64,000 nt of DNA from an uncultured Bacteroidota bacterium (lineage in GTDB: Bacteria; Bacteroidota; Bacteroidia; Flavobacteriales; Flavobacteriaceae), in NCBI GenBank assembly GCA_902616905.1, contig CACMUP010000004.1:21144-85143 (forward strand), in the 5' to 3' direction. This document shows, piece by piece, positions 8,656 through 17,120 of this stretch. The notes under the pieces were generated by a model that searched no databases, was not told the origin of the DNA, and saw nothing but the letters and a program-made list of their open reading frames with translations. The translations under genes were made by a program, and so were the position numbers. Position 1 is the first letter of the stretch. Each line of letters opens with the position of its first letter.

Positions 8656-9561
8656 TTAATTATTCCACATGTCTTGTTCAAAATCTCTAATTACGGATTT
8701 TATTCTTTCGGACTCTAAAAGTTGACGTAAAGCGTCTTCGTAAATATATTCTTTTACTTCACGATCCTCATAAACATTTTCCTCTTTGTAGATTGTGGAG
8801 TTAAAACGCCTTGAATTAAGCATCATATCGTAAGTGATTGGTTGCGATGAATTTTTAGTATTGAATACTTTATTTTTATTTAATTCTTCTCTAGCATCAG
8901 GGAACCAAACCCAAAATAAAGGCACTAAAGCGTTTGCCATTGCCTCTGGACCCTCACTTAGCGTTGATACATCAGGAGCTACAGGAGCAATTCCTAACAT
9001 TCTATACTTTAATTCACCCAATCTTTTATTAAAATACCAAGTCCCTTTAATGCGATATTGTATAACTTTATCAGATTCAATCTTATATATATCATAATCA
9101 TCTTCAGTTACTAACTCTCCCGCATTTGATTTTTCAATTCCTTCGGAAGATAATTGTCTTAGCTCAAGTACATCTCCTAGGTCTTCATAAGTAAGTTTAT
9201 CATTAAAATAATCAGTAGCATAAACTTCAGTGATATTCCCTTCAATTATTCCATCCATAAGAACTCTAAAAAGTGATTTTCTGTTACTCGATAAGTAACC
9301 ATTATTTACCCTGGGATAATAGTAAGGAAAATTTATTCTCTCATCTAAATCAATTATTTCCCAAATAGTTTTGGACCATAATACATCTCTATCATCTACA
9401 TAACCATATTCTATAGGAGAGACATTTTCTGCTTCAATTTGTTGTTCATTCATTTGACCTACTTCCTGTGGAACTTTTGCGTTTAAAAGGTTAGATTGGG
9501 CATAAGAAAGGTTTATACCTAATAAAAAGAATATTGAAGTAAAAAATATAGCCTTATCCAT
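8656..9561 (-). CDS. gldN: GldN, type IX secretion/gliding motility protein
   Basis: Periplasmic component of the T9SS (PorN orthologue). In characterised systems GldN/PorN binds GldK/PorK to form the ring under the outer membrane. The protein has a signal peptide (residues 1-22, ending LSYAQ). The mature part has the family's WSKTIWEIIDLDERINFPYYYP segment region near residues 62-83, KSLFRVLMDGIIEGNITEVYA, and the GTWYFNKRLGELKYRMLGIAPVAPD region. The length of 301 aa is usual. It is the last gene of the gldKLMN run, 9 bp after gldM, and is followed by a strong terminator. Assignment rests on sequence features and unambiguous synteny. Confidence 0.95.
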   Translation of the reverse strand: MDKAIFFTSIFFLLGINLSYAQSNLLNAKVPQEVGQMNEQQIEAENVSPIEYGYVDDRDVLWSKTIWEIIDLDERINFPYYYPRVNNGYLSSNRKSLFRVLMDGIIEGNITEVYATDYFNDKLTYEDLGDVLELRQLSSEGIEKSNAGELVTEDDYDIYKIESDKVIQYRIKGTWYFNKRLGELKYRMLGIAPVAPDVSTLSEGPEAMANALVPLFWVWFPDAREELNKNKVFNTKNSSQPITYDMMLNSRRFNSTIYKEENVYEDREVKEYIYEDALRQLLESERIKSVIRDFEQDMWNN

Positions 9562-9570
9562 AAATAAAAA

Positions 9571-11148
9571 TTAGTTAATCGTAATTGATATCGGTGATGT
9601 TTGTTTTAACTTATAACTCGGATTTGTTGGAATTATTACATCGATATCAGAAATAATTATAGTTTGACCATTTTTTATCCTACTCAACATTTGTTTTGCT
9701 TTAGCATTAAGTCTATCTCCGTTAATAACGACACTTGGCTGGCCAGGTGCTCTGAATCTAAAAGATTTTGTTTGTAATGGAAGATCAAAATCAAAATCTT
9801 CAAGTCTTGCCTCGACTTTACCCCTTTCTAGACTAGTTTTTGGAATTGTAAATGACCCTGACTGCCCTCTAAAGTATCCCGCGGGCTTTGGAATATCTTT
9901 AATTCTAAAAGTTGAAACGGAGGAAACTCGATTACCATCTGGTAATGTTCCTGATACATTAATTTTTACTTCCCTCCCTTTTCCTGGAAAAAGGTTATAC
10001 TTGCTACCTCTAACTCTTTTTAATCCCGGGGCATTAGCTCTGACTTTACTGTCAATAATACCTGGTATAGATATTGTTATTGGATTTTGCACTCCCCTGT
10101 ATACAACATTCATTTTATCAGCAGAAATAACAGCAGAGTTTGGTTTAGAAATTACGGTATAGGTTTGTGTTACCTTTATTCTAGATTCTTCACCATCATT
10201 TAAAAAGATTAAATCTCCTTCAATCGTGTGATCTCCAGGATTTCCTGAATTGACATTTAATTTAATTCCTCCAGGAATTAATTCATAGTCTTTTTCAGAA
10301 ATTTTTCTACCATCAATTTTTAAATCAACCCCATTCGGATTTTGTGCTCCTCCTTTTCTTCCTAGAATTACACTTCCATCAAATTTTTCACCAGGATAGT
10401 AAGCACCTTTTTCTGTTACTAATAAACTGGTGTAATTTGATTGATTAACTTTAGATGACATCTTTAGCTCTTTACCCATTAATGTGGTTAAAACGTCATG
10501 TTCAGTTTGCCTAATGTCATTCTGCATCATTGTTAGTTTTGCAAGTGAAGAAATTAGTGGAAAACCTTTAAAATTTGCATCCAACCAAGGTTCATCAATA
10601 TCATCTCTATTTTTAATATTATTGTTTTGATCTCCTGTAAAAAATCTTGCTTCAACCATTTCAATTGATTCAGGATATTGACTTCCAAAAACTTGGATTA
10701 CATGCATTTTATATTCTTGGATCATCTCAATAAAATTACTTTTCCCTTCCTCAGAACCTTCTTTAAACCATACAACATCTAAAGATTCACCTTTATCCAT
10801 CTGAGAAAATTCTTTCAAATCCGGATCCTTCTCTCTTTGCTTTTCAGTAATTTTCTTTTTTAAATCTTCAATTGCATTGTAAAAAGCATCTGACTCTTTT
10901 TTAATCTGTTCTGCAGTTCTTTTGTGACCAATCCATTTACCACCTTTCTCTTCAGCGTTAACGTTTATATTTTCTAAAAGCAAGTTATTACTCTCATCAA
11001 CTCTAACATTGGCATCAGTTATTTTTTCAAACATCTGACCAAATCCGTCAAGCACCTCTTTGCTCACATTAAGTGCAAGCATTGTGATAAATACCAGGTA
11101 CATCAAGCTTATAAGTTTCTGCCTGGGGGTTTCTTTTGCTCCTGCCAT
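9571..11148 (-). CDS. gldM: GldM, T9SS motor shaft protein
   Basis: Inner-membrane protein with one N-terminal membrane helix (about residues 10-28, LISLMYLVFITMLALNV) and a long periplasmic part, which in known systems forms the dimeric shaft that couples the GldL/GldM proton-driven motor to the outer-membrane ring. The N-terminus MAGAKETPRQKLI is highly typical of the family. The periplasmic portion starts with a helical domain (to about 220) and continues with beta-rich domains to the C-terminus (525 aa; close to the roughly 510-520 aa of relatives). It sits 9 bp from both gldL and gldN, consistent with one transcript. No unusual features. Confidence 0.96.
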   Translation of the reverse strand: MAGAKETPRQKLISLMYLVFITMLALNVSKEVLDGFGQMFEKITDANVRVDESNNLLLENINVNAEEKGGKWIGHKRTAEQIKKESDAFYNAIEDLKKKITEKQREKDPDLKEFSQMDKGESLDVVWFKEGSEEGKSNFIEMIQEYKMHVIQVFGSQYPESIEMVEARFFTGDQNNNIKNRDDIDEPWLDANFKGFPLISSLAKLTMMQNDIRQTEHDVLTTLMGKELKMSSKVNQSNYTSLLVTEKGAYYPGEKFDGSVILGRKGGAQNPNGVDLKIDGRKISEKDYELIPGGIKLNVNSGNPGDHTIEGDLIFLNDGEESRIKVTQTYTVISKPNSAVISADKMNVVYRGVQNPITISIPGIIDSKVRANAPGLKRVRGSKYNLFPGKGREVKINVSGTLPDGNRVSSVSTFRIKDIPKPAGYFRGQSGSFTIPKTSLERGKVEARLEDFDFDLPLQTKSFRFRAPGQPSVVINGDRLNAKAKQMLSRIKNGQTIIISDIDVIIPTNPSYKLKQTSPISITIN

Positions 11149-11157
11149 GTTTGAAAA

Positions 11158-11772
11158 TTATTTTTTATTCATAGCATTAAGCATTCCACCATAAACATTA
11201 TTTAATGCTGCAAGATTTGCAGATAGACTTTCCATTTGTTGTTTTAATTGGTCTGCATTTTGATTTACTCTAATTTGTTTTTGGTAATTAGCATTTAACT
11301 GCTCTAGTTGAGTGGCAGCTTTTGCTAATTCTTGTGAGTAAGTTTGAGATGCTGATGCAGCATCTGATGCTGGGCTAAGTGCTTTAGCAGAATCTTCTAA
11401 ATTTTGAATACTTCTCGCTAATTTATTCATTAGACTAACATCTATTTTGGCTTCAGCCATAAGGGCATCAATTTTTGAGGAAAGTCCACCGTCACCAGCA
11501 GATGGTGCTTTTGCTCCTCCAGCTCCTTTTACTTTTTTAACAAAATCTTGATGTTCCTCTTTAATCTCTCCAGTATTTAGGGCAGCTACCGTAAAAATAA
11601 GGGCTTCTGTTCCAAGACCTAGGCCTAATACGAGGCCACCTGTTATGGGTCCAATCTCAAGGTGCAAAATTTTAAATAGTGCACCAATAATAACTACTGC
11701 ACCCCCGAGTCCAAATAGCATGTGCATAGCAACTTTACTACGCAGACGTTTGTTTAAAGCTTTATCTGTCAT
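11158..11772 (-). CDS. gldL: GldL, T9SS proton-channel motor protein
   Basis: Inner-membrane motor subunit with two N-terminal membrane helices (about 19-36 and 43-68) and a long cytoplasmic C-terminal helical, coiled-coil-like tail. The intramembrane Glu56 in the LGTEALIF motif aligns by eye with the functionally important Glu49 of Flavobacterium johnsoniae GldL, and Lys34 and His37 of the first helix are also present (FKILHLEIGP). The length of 204 aa is normal; an Ala/Gly-rich linker (KGAGGAKAPSAGDGG) separates the membrane part from the coiled coil. It lies between gldK (55-bp gap) and gldM (9-bp gap). Together with GldM it should power type IX secretion and possibly gliding. Confidence 0.96.
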   Translation of the reverse strand: MTDKALNKRLRSKVAMHMLFGLGGAVVIIGALFKILHLEIGPITGGLVLGLGLGTEALIFTVAALNTGEIKEEHQDFVKKVKGAGGAKAPSAGDGGLSSKIDALMAEAKIDVSLMNKLARSIQNLEDSAKALSPASDAASASQTYSQELAKAATQLEQLNANYQKQIRVNQNADQLKQQMESLSANLAALNNVYGGMLNAMNKK

Positions 11773-11827
11773 TTTATTTAGTTTATTTTAAAGATTAAAT
11801 ATATAAAGATATATTCAGAATTAAAGT

Positions 11828-13207
11828 TTATTTCACCTTAACTTTTTGTGAAGATCCTAGATAATCTTGTACAGTTCTAAAACCTATATAACTTCTGGAA
11901 GTGTCAGAGTATTCGTAATCTCTGGAGCTCACTCTAAGAAAATAAGCTACGTCTTTCCAAGATCCACCACGCACAACTTTTCTGTTTTCGTTATCAAAAG
12001 ACATATTTGGGTTTAATGAAGCTACGTATTCATAGGCATTATCGTCAAACGAAGAGTTTGTCCATTCAGCTACATTACCAGCCATGTTATATAAATTAAA
12101 ATCATTTGGTAGATATGATTTGGCTTCAACGGTATATACAGCCTGATCAGCAGCATAATCTCCTCTTAACGGTTTAAAATTTGCAAGAAAACATGCTCTG
12201 TCATTTAATAAATATGGTGATCCCCATGGGTAAGTTCCTGACGGAATTCCACCTCTAGCTGCATATTCCCATTCAGCCTCGTTAGGTAAACGAAAACGAC
12301 TTACATTAGGTTTACCTTTATCTCTTTGATAACCATTTTTAAAATTTGTTCTCCAATTACAAAATGCTACAGCCTGTTTCCAAGAAACTCCTACTACTGG
12401 GTAGTCTTGATATGCAGGATGAGAAAAGTAATCATTATGCATGGGTTCATTGTAGGAATAAATAAAATCTTTTATCCATACAGTCGTGTCCGGGTATATT
12501 TGGATTTCTTCTACTTTAATAAATGGTTTTCTGTCTATGAATTGCTTTCTAGTCCTCTTTGACTCAGCTGATGCAGCTTCTGCATCAAACCATGTATATT
12601 TATACACAAGTTTTTCTACATCAATTTTTATTTCACCATTATACCAATATTCAGGAGGTAAATACAATGAGTCCATTACCTCAGCATAGTTTTTATCAAC
12701 ATAATCATCTGTTTTCCATGTAAGATCTGCATCCCAATTTAATGCTCGCCCTGCATAAAGGTCTTCTGAAACATCGTAATAATTTTCTCGCATGTACTTT
12801 TGAAATTCACTTAATTTTGTAGTATCGGAATCTTTAAAAGCAAATTCCCCTATGCCATCTTTGTCATCCTCACCTAATTCAAGTTCATCTGCTTTTCTTG
12901 CAAGCATGGAAAGTGCTACAGAATCTTTTACCCAATAAACAAATTGTTTATATTCACTATTGGTAATTTCTGTTTCATCCATGTAGAAGGATGGAACTGT
13001 AACAGTTCTTGCCGGAGCGTTTTGAAGTTGAGCAATATCCTCATCTGATTTACCCATTATGAAGGCACCCCCCTCCACTAGAACCATACCATAGGGTTTT
13101 TCTCCAAACCACTTTTTTTGTTTTACTCCAATAAGTTCACCTCTATTACCACTACCACAAGAAAGGATAATTGAACCTAGCGCTAATAAAACTAAAAGTC
13201 TTTTCAT
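11828..13207 (-). CDS. gldK: GldK, T9SS outer-membrane lipoprotein (FGE-sulfatase fold)
   Basis: Outer-membrane lipoprotein of the type IX secretion ring. I choose ATG 13207 because it gives a proper lipoprotein signal MKRLLVLLALGSIILSC with the lipid-accepting Cys17; an upstream in-frame start at 13246 would add 13 polar residues before it. The body is a formylglycine-generating-enzyme-like domain: VEGGAFIMGKSD, YPVVGVSWKQAVAFCNWR, FRLPNEAEWEYAARGG, YNMAGNVAEWTNS and KVVRGGSWKD near the C-terminus. In T9SS this fold is structural, not known to be enzymatic. It is the first gld gene, preceded by the arginase-like gene, with about 130 bp between the two coding regions; I could not find a convincing full promoter there. 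Confidence 0.95.
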   Translation of the reverse strand: MKRLLVLLALGSIILSCGSGNRGELIGVKQKKWFGEKPYGMVLVEGGAFIMGKSDEDIAQLQNAPARTVTVPSFYMDETEITNSEYKQFVYWVKDSVALSMLARKADELELGEDDKDGIGEFAFKDSDTTKLSEFQKYMRENYYDVSEDLYAGRALNWDADLTWKTDDYVDKNYAEVMDSLYLPPEYWYNGEIKIDVEKLVYKYTWFDAEAASAESKRTRKQFIDRKPFIKVEEIQIYPDTTVWIKDFIYSYNEPMHNDYFSHPAYQDYPVVGVSWKQAVAFCNWRTNFKNGYQRDKGKPNVSRFRLPNEAEWEYAARGGIPSGTYPWGSPYLLNDRACFLANFKPLRGDYAADQAVYTVEAKSYLPNDFNLYNMAGNVAEWTNSSFDDNAYEYVASLNPNMSFDNENRKVVRGGSWKDVAYFLRVSSRDYEYSDTSRSYIGFRTVQDYLGSSQKVKVK

Positions 13208-13337
13208 TAATACCTTATTAAAACTGGAATTATGTTTTAACAACATAAAACTAATTATTTTTTTACTATCAGTTTAAGTTTCCTCTTAAAATTAGGGTCT
13301 TTAAACTAGCACCTACAAAGATGATTCTTTCTAATTA

Positions 13338-14489
13338 CTAATGCATTCTTTTTATTGCATTATACCATCTTTCTGGTATAATATCTGACTTTGCATGTTC
13401 ATAATCCTCACGGGTGCATGCTAATAACGTAGTTGTTTTTGATTTATTATCTAAATGTGAATCATTTGTTATTTCCATCCACCACCGGTCACTTGTTTGG
13501 CTTCTAAAAAAAACTAAATTTTGATTTGAAAGTGTTACCGTATATTTTAAAAATCCTTCTTCTATGTTTACAGGATATTCATCAAAACGGTACTGAACTC
13601 CTTCAATAAAATACCAAATCATTTGTGCTAACAATTCTGACATCATTTGAGTAGATATAAGTTCATAAAGTCCGAAAAAACTTACTCTATCACTTATTCC
13701 TGCATATCGGCTTATTGCGCAAATTGATCTAGAGTCAAATCCATTTGGTTGTCCATTCAAAGGATCTGCTATTGACTCCCAGGATAAACTCTTCATGTCA
13801 ATACCTAAAATATCTGCATCACGAATTACTGGTTCGGCTAAACGAATGTTGTCTAATAGTTGTCCCAAACGGATACCATCAAAATATAACTTGTTCATTA
13901 AATCTTTTTCCTCTAAAGCACAATAATAGCTTTGGAAGCCTAAATTTGAATAATTATTTAAGACATTTGGCTTTTCCATAATTATTTTACTCATATAGGA
14001 GCGCCCTGAAATGAGTTCGTCCTGCTGAGAAAAGTCAAAGGATCTGTCAACTGAAACAATATTTACTAATTGTCTAAAGTCCTGAAATACCTGATACAAA
14101 GGGAAAATCAAATCATGACTCCCCCCAATAAGAATTAGGATTATATTCATTTGTTTTAAATGGTATGCAATTTCTTTGAGCGCAAAATATGTGTCTTCAA
14201 CTTTTGCTCCATTTGGAAGGTCTCCAAGGTCAGCAATATTTAAATTCCAATTTCCTGGATATAGTTTATAAAGGGATATCCTAAACTCATTAATTCTGTA
14301 TTGGGTGTTAGGGAAAAAACTATTACGGTGCTCATTGCATCCAATTAAAACAATATCTAGACCTTTTAATTCTGGTAAGCCCGATTTTTTTGTGTGGATA
14401 ATAATATTTTCCCCAATAACTTGTTTAGGCAAAAGATCAAAACTTTCTAAGATTTCGTCATCAACAGGAGTTAATAATTCTAAGCTCAT
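13338..14489 (-). CDS. Arginase/formimidoylglutamase-family protein, predicted metal-binding defective
   Basis: A 383-aa ureohydrolase-fold protein. Members normally bind two Mn ions through six residues in GGDH, DAHxD and SxDxDxxDP. Here the motifs read IGGSHD (121-126), VDRSFDF (147-153) and GIDMKSLSWESIADP (229-243). By eye His125, Asp148, Asp152 and Asp231 keep ligand positions, but the His of DAHxD is Ser150 and the second Asp of DxD is Lys233. Arginine or formimidoylglutamate hydrolysis is therefore doubtful, and a non-enzymatic role is possible. The ATG overlaps the topA stop (ATGA), and gldK follows, so it could be made with either topA or the T9SS genes. No signal peptide. Family assignment is good, activity unknown. 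Confidence 0.8.
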   Translation of the reverse strand: MSLELLTPVDDEILESFDLLPKQVIGENIIIHTKKSGLPELKGLDIVLIGCNEHRNSFFPNTQYRINEFRISLYKLYPGNWNLNIADLGDLPNGAKVEDTYFALKEIAYHLKQMNIILILIGGSHDLIFPLYQVFQDFRQLVNIVSVDRSFDFSQQDELISGRSYMSKIIMEKPNVLNNYSNLGFQSYYCALEEKDLMNKLYFDGIRLGQLLDNIRLAEPVIRDADILGIDMKSLSWESIADPLNGQPNGFDSRSICAISRYAGISDRVSFFGLYELISTQMMSELLAQMIWYFIEGVQYRFDEYPVNIEEGFLKYTVTLSNQNLVFFRSQTSDRWWMEITNDSHLDNKSKTTTLLACTREDYEHAKSDIIPERWYNAIKRMH

Positions 14490-16963
14490 TTTTTATTAAT
14501 TGATTTTTTTCTCTTTTTCTCCTTAACTGGTCCTAAATATTTTTCTGCATCAGAAAGTGTAAGTTTTTTTGCATCAATGTCTTTCCCTATTTCTACTTTT
14601 TGTTTCCCCTTTATAATATAATGTCTCCCCCAACGAGCTTTCTCTACACGTATACCTGCATCACTCCAATCATGAACAATTTTATCTTTTTCCTTTTGAA
14701 TTTTTTCTTCAATTAATTTTATAATATCATTTTCAGATAAATTATTGAAGTCATATTTTTTATTTACGTTAATGAATAGCCCATTCCATTTTAAATAAGG
14801 GCCAAATCTTCCAACCCCCTTAGTTACAGGAAGTTGATTATAATTAAATATAGGGGCATCTGCCTTCTGTTTTTCTTTAATTAATTCAATCGCTTTTTTA
14901 TTATCTATTTCTGAAGGAATAATATTTTTTGGAATTGATATAAAATTTCCTTTATGTTTAATATAGGGTCCAAATCTTCCGTTATTTATTTGTATTTCTT
15001 CTTCTTCGTATAGACCTATTATTTTAGGCATTTTGAAAAGTTCTAAAACTTCTTTAAATGTTATACTCTCCAGTTGTTGGTTTGCACCTAGACTTGCATA
15101 AATCGGTTTTAAATCTTCTGTTGGATCTCCAATTTGGGCAATAGGACCGTACTTTCCAAGACGAACTTTTACGGGCCTACCTGTTTGAGGATCAACTCCA
15201 AGAATTCTTTCACCGGATTCTCGTTGTGCATTTTCTTTGACATGTTCAACAGTGGAATGGAATTGGCTGTAAAATTTCTTAAGCATTTCTTTCCAATCTT
15301 TAACTCCTCTTGCAATATCATCAAAATTTTGCTCTACTTCAGCAGTAAAATTAAAATCTAAGATAGTTTCGAAATTCTCAACAAGAAAATCATTTACAAT
15401 CATTCCAATGTCTGTTGGAATTAATTTACCCTTGTCGGATCCAACTCTTTCAGTCAAGTTATTAACTTTAATTTTTCCCTTACTTAAAGTTATTTGGTTG
15501 TAATTACGTTCTTCACCTAATGAGGATCCTTTTTCAACATAATTTCTATTTTGAATAGTTGTTATTGTAGGAGCATAGGTTGATGGCCGGCCTATTCCTA
15601 GTTCTTCCATTTTTTTTACAAGTGATGCTTCTGAATATCTGAAGGGAGGTCTTGAATAACGTTCAGTAGAAGTCATGTTAACTAAACTTAATTCCTCACC
15701 TGAACTAACTTTAGGCAGAATAGAATTATCTTTTTCTGATTCATCATCAACTCCCTCTAAATATAACTTTAAAAATCCATCAAAAGTAATTACTTCACCT
15801 TTTGCATTGAATATATATGGATGTGATTCAGATTCTATGCTTATTAGTGTTCTTTCTAACTCTGCATCACACATTTGAGAAGCTACTGTGCGTCTCCATA
15901 TCAAATCATAAAGACGAGATTGATCATAATCAATATTTAGCTGTTTTTTTTCAAAATCAGTTGGCCTTATTGCCTCGTGTGCTTCTTGGGCACCTTTATT
16001 TTTTGTTTTAAAATTTCGTGATTGTAAATATTTTTTTCCATAAGTGAAATTAATTTGATTATGTATATATTTTTTTGCCTCATGTGAAAGATTTACACTA
16101 TCTGTTCTCATATATGTAATGTGTCCTGCTTCATATAATCGTTGAGCTAAGTTCATTGTTTTACTCACTGAAAAAAAAAGCTTACGGGATGCCTCTTGTT
16201 GAAGTGTAGAAGTTGTGAATGGAGCAGCTGGCTTTCTTTTAGCTGGGTTAGTCTTTATTTCTATGATCTTAAACCTTGAATTATTATTTTTTTTTAGAAA
16301 TGAGCTAGCTTCATCTTTATTACTAAATAATTTTTGAAGTTGAGATGGGATTAATTGATTATTTACAGTTTTAAAAATTGCTTGTGTTTTGAAATTCCTT
16401 TCTGGTAAAAAATGTCTGATTTCTCTTTCTCTTTCAACAAGAATACGAACAGCAACTGATTGAACTCTTCCAGCTGATAAACCACCTTTTACTTTTCTCC
16501 AAAGTACAGGTGATAATTCATATCCCACTAAGCGATCTAAAACTCTTCTAGCTTGTTGAGCATTTACAAGATTATAGTCTATAGTCCTTGGGTTTTCAAT
16601 GGCTTTTAAAATAGCGCTCTTAGTAATCTCAGAAAACACTATTCTTTTGGAATCTGTATTTGTAAGTTTTAAAGTGTTCAAAAGATGCCATGCGATGGCC
16701 TCACCTTCCCTATCTTCATCACTTGCTAACCAAATTGTCTGGGCTTTTTTTGCTAAACTTTTTAATTCATTAACAATTTTTTTCTTATCGCTACTTACTG
16801 TATACTTAGCTGTAAAATCATTATCTACATTTACGCCTAGTTCTTTTGATGGAAGATCTACAATATGACCAAAACTTGAAGCTACTTTGAAATCTTTACC
16901 CAATAATTTTTCTATCGTTTTCGCCTTAGCAGGTGACTCTACAATAACTAAATTTTTGGCCAT
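14486..16963 (-). CDS. topA: DNA topoisomerase I (type IA)
   Basis: Relaxes negative supercoils by transient single-strand cleavage. The N-terminal Toprim domain starts LVIVESPAKAKTIEKLLG and contains SDEDREGEAIAWHL, giving the acidic metal-binding cluster. The catalytic tyrosine lies in the EAGHITYMRTDS motif. The core is followed by C-terminal repeats of the GRFGPYIKHKG / GRFGPYLKWNG type instead of classical four-Cys zinc fingers, and by a lysine-rich tail. The length of 825 aa matches Bacteroidota TopA. The stop overlaps the start of the arginase-like gene by 4 bp, suggesting translational coupling. The upstream intergenic region (157 bp) separates it from the divergent SulP gene. Confidence 0.97.
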   Translation of the reverse strand: MAKNLVIVESPAKAKTIEKLLGKDFKVASSFGHIVDLPSKELGVNVDNDFTAKYTVSSDKKKIVNELKSLAKKAQTIWLASDEDREGEAIAWHLLNTLKLTNTDSKRIVFSEITKSAILKAIENPRTIDYNLVNAQQARRVLDRLVGYELSPVLWRKVKGGLSAGRVQSVAVRILVEREREIRHFLPERNFKTQAIFKTVNNQLIPSQLQKLFSNKDEASSFLKKNNNSRFKIIEIKTNPAKRKPAAPFTTSTLQQEASRKLFFSVSKTMNLAQRLYEAGHITYMRTDSVNLSHEAKKYIHNQINFTYGKKYLQSRNFKTKNKGAQEAHEAIRPTDFEKKQLNIDYDQSRLYDLIWRRTVASQMCDAELERTLISIESESHPYIFNAKGEVITFDGFLKLYLEGVDDESEKDNSILPKVSSGEELSLVNMTSTERYSRPPFRYSEASLVKKMEELGIGRPSTYAPTITTIQNRNYVEKGSSLGEERNYNQITLSKGKIKVNNLTERVGSDKGKLIPTDIGMIVNDFLVENFETILDFNFTAEVEQNFDDIARGVKDWKEMLKKFYSQFHSTVEHVKENAQRESGERILGVDPQTGRPVKVRLGKYGPIAQIGDPTEDLKPIYASLGANQQLESITFKEVLELFKMPKIIGLYEEEEIQINNGRFGPYIKHKGNFISIPKNIIPSEIDNKKAIELIKEKQKADAPIFNYNQLPVTKGVGRFGPYLKWNGLFINVNKKYDFNNLSENDIIKLIEEKIQKEKDKIVHDWSDAGIRVEKARWGRHYIIKGKQKVEIGKDIDAKKLTLSDAEKYLGPVKEKKRKKSINKK

Positions 16964-16982
16964 GTGTTTATAAATTTGATGA

Positions 16983-16990
16983 CAAAAATA
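16983..16990 (-). promoter_or_regulatory. Candidate -7 box for topA
   Basis: The minus strand reads TATTTTTG, matching TAnnTTTG, with 19 nt to the topA ATG. No TTG occurs at the -33 distance. Half-promoter only. Confidence 0.35.
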
Positions 16991-17120
16991 AATAAGTTTT
17001 TTTGGAACTTTAAAATTATAGTTACTACATCTTTTAATTTTAATATAAACTATTAAGTCTAAATCATATATTAGTCGGTGTAAATTAACTAAAACTAATA
17101 TTGTAAATAATTTTTAAAAA

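Noticed and set aside
8834..9097. 87-codon plus-strand frame opposite gldN
   Set aside because: It lies wholly inside the conserved gldN coding sequence.
16599..16868. 89-codon plus-strand frame inside topA
   Set aside because: It is antisense to the conserved Toprim domain of topA and has no supporting start context or homology.
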